Assembly: GCA_028583685.1 (NCBI GenBank)
Contig: JAMXIF010000015.1
Coordinates: forward strand, 60,115,330-60,179,329
Direction: 5' to 3'
Length of the DNA stretch: 64,000 nucleotides
Source: Petaurus breviceps papuanus
Lineage: Eukaryota > Chordata > Mammalia > Diprotodontia > Petauridae
The notes below the pieces were generated by a model. That model was not told the DNA's origin. It made no database searches and saw only the letters and a program-made list of their open reading frames with translations. The position numbers were made by a program, and so were the translations under genes. Below are positions 48,601 through 57,600 of this stretch, in pieces (the stretch's first letter is position 1; each line of letters opens with the position of its first letter).

Positions 48601-51600
48601 GACAGAGGGATGGATTTGGAATTTGTATTTCTAGCTTCAAGTTGCAGTTTTACTCCCTTACTACCTCGGTAATCCTCAGATAAGTCATTACAAAGAGTAA
48701 AAAATAAACTCTCTTCATACCTGGACTGTGATGGAGGTAGAGCCACAGCTAAAGACTGTGCAGCAGATTCACTCGGCATTCTCTGAATTTTAGTATCTGC
48801 AGTCAAAGCCACACCTTTAATAGGGAAAGTTTAATTAAAAGTAAAATAAGATTTTGCTAATGGCTCTTAATTAGTAACATTGATAACAAGTAGTTAAAGA
48901 AATAGTCAAGTTTATCACAACAGAACTTTTAAGATCTAGAAAATCTTAAAACAAAAATAAAAAAAATCTTAAGGTAAATTGTTTACCGAGTGTAGATTTT
49001 AGAGGATATACACCAACAAAATAAAGCATTAAGGAAAAAAACAGCAGTGTATCCTTTGAAAACTTCTATATAGTACAAAGCAAGCTTTAGAGTAACTCAC
49101 AAGAAAGATGCTAATTACTCCTTTCCAACACTATTAACATAACCCATGACCAAGGGCCCTGTCATGGTACATAACCAATGTCTTGGTAACTTCCTCATTT
49201 CTCATAGGTTTAGCATTTCTTTGTGATTTCTTTGACTATTCTATAAACCTAGCCCCATTATCTCTAGCTAATTCTAGTCCTGCATCACCAACTGACTACT
49301 GTACAACTCCAAAAGAATGATGTCCTACAAGCTTTTCAAACTCAAAATGTCTAAAGCAAAACTTGTTATCTTTTCCTCAAAACCCTCCCTCTACCCTTCT
49401 TAATTTTCTTATTTCTGTGAAGGAGATTCAGATTGGAACCACTGTTCCAGTCATCCAGGACTGCAAATGTAGCATTATCTGACTCTTCACTCTACCTCAC
49501 CCTTTTTTTTTTTTTTAAGCAATCAGGGTTAAGTAACTTGCTCAAGGTTACACGGCCAGTTATTTCTGGGTGTGGTGCTAAGTATCTGAGCCCGGATTCG
49601 ATCGTCAGGTCATCCTAACACTGGAGCCAGTGCTCTTACTCGCTGAGCCACCTGGCCGCCCCTCCTACTTTTTCAATTAGTTATTAATGCTAAGTCTTGT
49701 CTATTCTATCTCTACAATATCTCTCTTATCTCTCCTCCTCACTCTAGTTCAGGCTCTCATCTCCTCTAGGCTAGACTGTTTCAATAGCCTCCAAATTGGT
49801 CTTCCTTTATCCAACCTCTCTCCACTTCAATTCATCTTTCACACAGCTGACAAAGTGGCAACTGATATTCTGACCACATCACTTCACTGCTTAAGAAACT
49901 CTTTCTTGTCTCTTGGATAAAATAAGAACTCCTGTTTGGCTTTTAAATCTTTTCACAATTTGGCTCCAGCCTATCTTTCCAAACTTATTGAGCACATTAT
50001 TCTCTTTCATGTACTTTATGTTCTAGCCAAACAGGTCTATTTGTGCTTTCCTACTTACAGAACATTGCACTGCATGTCTCTTTCTCTGCTCAGGCCATCC
50101 CCTTCATATCTGGAGTGTTGACCCTCTTTCATCTCCACTATGCAGAATCTCTACCTTTTGTCAAAGCTCAGATCAAGTGCCACCTTCTACAGCAAGCCTA
50201 TCTTGATACCCTAAGTATTTCCCCTCAGAAACTATTTTGTATTTATTAGGCATCTAATTTTGTATCTAATTTTCTGAATGTTATTTCCCCCCAACAGAAG
50301 ACAAGATTCTTTGGAACAGAGACTTATCTGTGTATCCCCAGCACCTAGCACACAGTAGATGCTGATAAATGAATTAAGTAAAAAGATTCAAATGTTCTTC
50401 ACACAAGCCTATTCCCTAAGAAATTACTTTTATTTATAAAGAAAAGTTATGAGCATCAACATGTACCATAACACCTACACACCGCAGTAAACAAAGGTTT
50501 GTTTTACCTCTCCATATTCTAAATTTTAACCACTAAAAAGTCATTAAAAATTTAATAATTCTTTTTTCCCAACCACCAGAGTACTTCTCCCTGCCCCTTC
50601 AATATATAATTTTCTAATTCATTCATCCAATTGAAATACTATCTGAAGAAGAGATTTAAAAAGTACAAGATATAATTCTTGCTGTACATAAGCAGATGTT
50701 CTCTCTGGAGAGAAAATATGTACAGAAATTTTCCCTGCTACTATTAAGTAATTAAGTGTTACTTAAGTAATAATCAAAAGACTATATATGATTAAGCACT
50801 AAAATAAATGAGAAAAACAAGGCCAAATGAACCCAGAGAATTGGAAAATGACCATGAGCAGCTGTGAGGAAACCCAAAGATTATATAGGCTTTATGATGT
50901 TACAAAGCATAGACGTAAGGGACCTATGAGATCTGCTAGTACAACACTCATTTCACAGCTGAAGAAACAGATTCAAGTAAATTAAATGACTTCACCAACT
51001 TCAAACAATGTGGCAAAGTCAGGATCTGAATCCAATTCTTTCTAATACAGCACCTTGGACCTTACAAGAAGGGTAGGATTTAGGCAGATAGGGAAATGGT
51101 ATGGACAAAAGCTTGAAATTGGGCAAAGGCACAGCATATTTACAGGAGACTCAACTGGGTGGAACAAAAGAATAACAGTGGAGAGCAACAGAAGACTGGG
51201 CTGGGTAAAGAGCCTAAGACTAGTGGAAAGCAGCTTTTGAATGCCAGCCTGAGAAGGTTGGAAAGTCTCCAAACTACAGAACCCAACTGCTCTGCAGAAT
51301 GAGAACAGTTGCTACTGAGAAAATTCTGATGCTACCAATACTGAGTCCTCTACAATAATAAATATAAAATTATTGTTAAAATAATTGTGGCATGTAGCAT
51401 TTTTTCCAACATGAAAATTTGTTTAGCTTCTTATTTTCTGCCACCAACACCAGAGTCCCTGTCTAGGAGCCAGTGTCCTTCCCCTCTCTTATTCCAGCAC
51501 ACCAACCAACATTTCAGAGAGAGACAATGAAGGAAGTCACGGACCTTTCCTTTTCCCAAATTGACTCCCACTGTCCAGTTGCCACCAGATCCAATGCCAC

Positions 51601-54600
51601 CCACTATCAGCTGCATAAACCGCCCCCTCCCCGCCAGTGGAGGTATCTTAGAGCTCTACTACATTCTGGTCCATGACCCTAATTTTCCTTTTGGTTGAGA
51701 ATCATCTACCCTGCCATTGGTCCCCAAGGTCTTCAGGATCTTGACATTAGCTCTGATATTTCCCCTACCAGAACCTAAAATGACTAGGTTTTTCTACTTG
51801 CCATGAATTGAACATGAACACGAGTCCTTCTCTATGTGCTGACTCCTGCGACCAAAATGTGAACTCCTTGAGAGCATAGGACATAGAGCATAGGACATCT
51901 CAAGTTTTTCCTTGTATTCCTAGTACTCAACACAGTGCTTTGCACATAGCAAGGGCTTAATAAGTGCTTTTCCATTCCAGTCCACCTCTTTATACTTCCA
52001 AACTTGACCCTACCTCTCTCACAAAACTGATATTTATGAGTTCTATCAATATATTTCAATTACAAGTATCCAATGGCCAAACTGATTTGGAAAATGTAGC
52101 TATACCGACATTGCCACAATCATGCAAACAGCTATATGAAAATGACATACTTCAAATCTTAAAAGAATCTGTGTTCTTACCTATAGTGATACTCAACAAA
52201 ACAATGTAAACTGCAATCCGTTCACCACAATCCTATTCAACTCTTGCCAGACCCACATGTTATTAAATTAGGGATGGACTGATATTAGACGTGTGATTTC
52301 ACAGGTACAGGTAACTCCCAGAAGAGAAAACTCCCTTTACCAAGGCTGATCAGCATCTTTTCTATGACTTCAGGGAGTTTCAGGGAGTTACCTAGAGCAA
52401 CTAAGGGGTGAAGTGACTTTCCCAGGTTCACAGAACCTGCATGTGGTAGGTGTGAGAATGAAACACAGTTCTTCTTGGCACTAACGGAAGCTTTCTATCC
52501 AAAATAACATAAATATTTAATAGTTAACTCACCAGGTCCTGGTGGATATGGATGTGTGCCAGTTACTAAATATTCAAGTTCTTGTCCTAAAAGGAAAAGG
52601 TATTTGTCATTTAATGAAATTAATAACAATATATCTTTAGTGCATCTTCAAGGGACTGGGTTCCCATTTAGTTTGCAAGTTATGTTAAATACTCTGCCCC
52701 AGAAGGATACTTACAATTTTTCCTTATTTGGGGGAATGAGGGAGGCAATAACCACATATACAAGTGTCATGTTCTGCAGCTTATATGCACATTTATTATA
52801 TAAAACTGGAGACTTGTACCTTTACCAAGCAATGTAGAGCTCTCATGGCACCTCAGTGTTCCTGTCTTTATTAGAACTCTCCCTGAAGTGATTCACGTGC
52901 TAGTAGTCTTACTTTATTCTTCTTATCTGCAGCCAGGTTGGCTTCCTCAATGTCTACAACACTTTCCTATCCTTCTTTAAGAAGTCATCTTTTTATCACT
53001 TACCCTGGAGATAGAAGTGAGTTACTCCCAAAAAATTCTACTCTACCTTCCCTGTGGTTAACAAGATTTCTACTTTTTTGCCACTAAATTTGCTGAGTAC
53101 TACTTGTCTCTTAATGGCTATATCCAGGAAGAGGCTAACCAGACTAAGTTTCACATTTATTTTTTATTCACAGGCTTCATTAAAACAACTCTCACAAATA
53201 GTCTAAAAGCTTTTATAAATGAATGACACACTAACCTTGATTGGCAGGATACTGTTTATGCCCATATGCATCCACTGCATTCTGAGCGCCTTTCTCTCTA
53301 AGATTTTCTTTCAAAATAGGCATGTGTAACACAGGACCATACTCTGTATGAAGTTTGACGGCCATTTTTAGCTTGTGACTATTAAAAGAAAACACATGAC
53401 ACTTATTTTCAGTTATTTTATCAAAAATATTCAATAACTCAGTTTCCCTTTTATCAACTACCTCGCAACATCTTATCTTGAAGTTATTTATCCAAGTTGC
53501 TAAATATTTAAATGAAACAGATTTGTAATCTTTGTAACCTTTCTTATACATTCATATACATTTCCAGGTTCCTCTACTAAACTCCTAGTGTGAAGCTTCA
53601 TCACTGTATAAAAATGACTCTAGGTCCCTGGGCTATACCAGGAGAGTGTAAACCCTGATAAGTTCTTAGATTGCAGATGTACAATTAGTCACATATCAGC
53701 TAATTGTACACCTACAATCTAAGAACCAGTCTAAGTTAAGAGGAGCACAACATCAGGGTTTATTAACATATTCCATACACTTTAAGGAGGGCTCTCTGGA
53801 AATTCACCTCATCACTTTCCATCTAGTTGCTTTTCTAGACTTTATGACCTCCAGAAACTCATCATTCTACAAAGATGAAATCAAATCAGAAACTCTAACC
53901 TTCTCAAATCATCTCCCTCTCCATCTATAGGACATCATCATGCCCAAATCTGCCTTTCCACTGCTATTTTTTTTTTTACTTTTTGTAGAGGGGAAGGCAG
54001 GGCAAATGGGGTTAAGTGACTTGCCCAAGGTCACACAGCTAGTAAGTGTTAAGTGTCTGAGGCCGGATTTGAACTCAGGCCCTCCTGACTCCAGGGCTGG
54101 TACTCTATCACTGCATGCCACCTAGCCAATAAGATTTTTATTATTTATTCTATATGTTTATTTGGTCATTTGGATCTGTTGATGGTCATTAAGTTTAAGA
54201 TTAATTTTTTGAAGTTTTTCTTCCCTCAAGGCCCATCTCCCATACGAAGCCATCCTTAATTCCTTCTCTCACATATTCCAACCCAATGAAAAGTGATCTT
54301 CCATCCTCAAATTTTCGAACAGGACTTTTTCGTATAGACAACTAGGTGGTTTCATGGACAAAGTGTTGTATTTGGAAGCAGAAAGTACTATGTTGAAATC
54401 CTTACTTAGAAAGAATTATTAGCTATGTGACCCTAAGCAAGTCACTTAACTGCACTACATGCACTCATTCTTGTTCTCTCTTTCTCCCCTCTCACTCTGA
54501 ATTTCCTTATCTGCAAAAAAATAGACCAAACCCAGAGTTATTATGTAACTCAAATAAGATAACATATACATAAAGTGGTCTGAAAACCTTAAATAGCTAT

Positions 54601-57600
54601 ATAAAGAATGATAATTATTATAATACTATTCTTTATCATTTTCATTTTGTCATATGGTACTACTTGTTTGTATACCTATCTCTTCCTATTACAATGTGAA
54701 TTGTAATCTTTTTTGTACCCCTAGAACAGTTTCTTGCCCATGTTTAAGTGCTTAATAAATGCTTATTGAAGTGACACTTTATTCATATGGCTACAAAATC
54801 CTTCATACATGCAAAAGCAAATGTAAAAAGTTGTTACCTGATTCAAAGATTAACAGATTATCTTGTAAACTTAAAAATTTTTTAAATTCAACACATTTCC
54901 CTAAATCTAAAAAAAGATTATAAGTATCAAAATAACACAATAAACTTTGATGCTATTAAACTGGAGAATGAGGAAGGAAAGGAAGTCTGCAGTCTGATTT
55001 TTAGGGAAAATGAGCTATTTAATTTGGAGCTCCAATACTTAATATAAATAATGCACAAATGAATTCAAGAGAGATTTGCAGTGTTTTTTAAAAGAAAAAA
55101 AAAAACAAAAGCAGAGAAAAAGAACACAGAATGCAATAAAGGAGGTCAGAGAGATTAATGGGAAAAAACCCAATTCTTTCCAAAAGTCTGATATTAACCA
55201 AGAATGGAAGATAAGGTGATTAAAATAACTTTTGCTCAGCAGAATTCTGAAAGCAAATACATAAAATATCATAAAATGAAAAAGTCAGATTGTGTTCATG
55301 AGATTCTTAGAATTTATGATATGATACAACAGTGTAATCTTTTCTTTAATGTTATAGGGAAGATAAAGTATGAGATCAGCTTAAGTTTTGCCATATAAAA
55401 CTTAGTCTTTTATTGCTATCCAGTAAATCTCATTATATTTAGTCAAGTGATATTGTCCCTCTTTCAAGAAGAAATGGAATAAATTACACCAATAATGAGA
55501 TTCCATTAACTCTCTGGTCAGACCCCACCCAACCTTGTGAGGGTCACTCTCAGTCCCATTGACCCCCCTACTGTTTTGAAGGGCATATTAACTATGAGCC
55601 CCTCCACCATGATTGTCTTTGTCTTTGGTCTAAGAGAGACAGCCAAATGACCATTCTTTTATTAATAATCTTCTGGCCTTATTAATGAAATGATTAAATT
55701 ACCCAGAAAAAAAAATGGTATGAGTTTAAATACTGTGTTAACAGAAAAAAGTTATAGTTACCTCTCTTCATCCAACTGTACTGGCTTTGCATTATCAGCC
55801 ACAAACATGTCATGGGTCCTCTTCAGTGATCTGAACACAAGCGTGTGCACAGAATGTTTCTGTACTTCCTACAAAGAAAAACATTTAATATGTTATATAA
55901 CAAATTACCAACAGGAAGAGCCAAAACAGAAAGACTAAAACAAATTTTCAAAATATCAGAGTGGAAAATTAAATAAATCAATCTTCAGAAAGAAAGAATA
56001 ATTCCTCCCAAACTGGCAATCTAATACTAGATTTATACTTACTTCTGACTTCAGATTAACTCTGAAAATTGCTTTGTTTTAGAAAATGGAATGGTCTCTA
56101 GGATGTACCTCTAATCTATCTTGACTGACTTACTCATTATATTTCTCCTTGCATAGAAGTGAATTAAATGTTCATTAGAGTCATGCTTGTCTATTTCATA
56201 TTCATATCTGTTTCATATAGTCTGTGACCATTCCAGTAGCTATATAAAGAATGATAATAATTATTATAATACTGTTCTTTATCATTTTCATTTTGTCATA
56301 TATACTACTTGTCACTTAACTGCACTACATACACTCATTCTCGTTCTCTTTCTCCCCTCTCACTCTGAATTTCCTTATTTGCAAAAAAATTGACCAAACC
56401 CAGAGTTATTGTGTAACTCAAATAAGATAACATATACATAAATAAAATAATTCTTTAATGGAATGCCATATGTAATCTTTTTTGTACCCCTAGAATAGCT
56501 TCTTGCCCATGTTTAAGTGCTTAATAAATGCTTGTTAAAATGACACTTTATTCTAAGGTTTAATACACTTCTAAACTTATAATCCAATAAAGCAACACAA
56601 AAATTTAAAAACAGATATATGAACTAAGAGAGTATAACTGTGTGAAGCCATCCTGGAGCTATTCCTACGTAATTCAATAGGTTCTGATGCAGTACAATAT
56701 AATAAATGATTTTCATGATTATCTCAAGTCAGCAAGAAAAAAGTTAAATTCTGTTGGTAGTATAATAAAGTTTCAGTTTAAAGAACAAGGGTAATGTGTA
56801 ATATATTTTAGGAAGATTTGCATCCAATATACTAATGTTTAAAAGGGTAAGTGTCCATTATCTGGAAAACAGCTATGTCAGGGGGAAAAAAACACAACAG
56901 ACATTACTATATAGATTAGTTACTTGAAAGCATATTCAATACTTGGTATTTATTTTTAATAATATTTTATTTCCCCCAATTATATGTAGAAACATTAGTT
57001 GTTTTTTGGTTTTGTTTTGAAGTTTTGAGTTCCTAATTCTATCCCTTCCTCCTCCTGGAGATAGTAAGCAATCAGATACAGGTTTTACATGTAATGTTTG
57101 GCATTTGTCAAAAGGTATTTAAACACAGAAGTAATGAAAGGATACTATGGCATGGCGTTATATAATGTTGATTCAGTGTATATAGCTTCCTATAGTGTGA
57201 TTAAACTCTTATTAATTGAACATTTAAAGGGTAATATTTATTACCCTATCAAAATCTAAACAAGAGGTAGGCTGAGGAAATGAGAAAGGGGGATCAACAG
57301 AGTGAGAAAGATTTTTTTAAGCTGCCTGCAATAAGCAAGTATTGGCATCAGAGAGGAAGCTAAATGTTACAGTGGTTAGTCAGTAAGTTCTGAGTCCCAA
57401 CCCTGTCTCAAACTCTTACTGCCTGTGTGATGTTGAGGGTTTCCTCAGGTTCCTCACTGATAAAATGAATATAAACAAGAGCACCTATCTTATAGGGTTA
57501 TGGTGAGCATCAGATGAGACGATATATGTAAAGGGTTGTGCAAACATTAAAGAGCTATGTAAATGCTAAGTATTATTTGAGGCACTCATATGGCAAAAGC

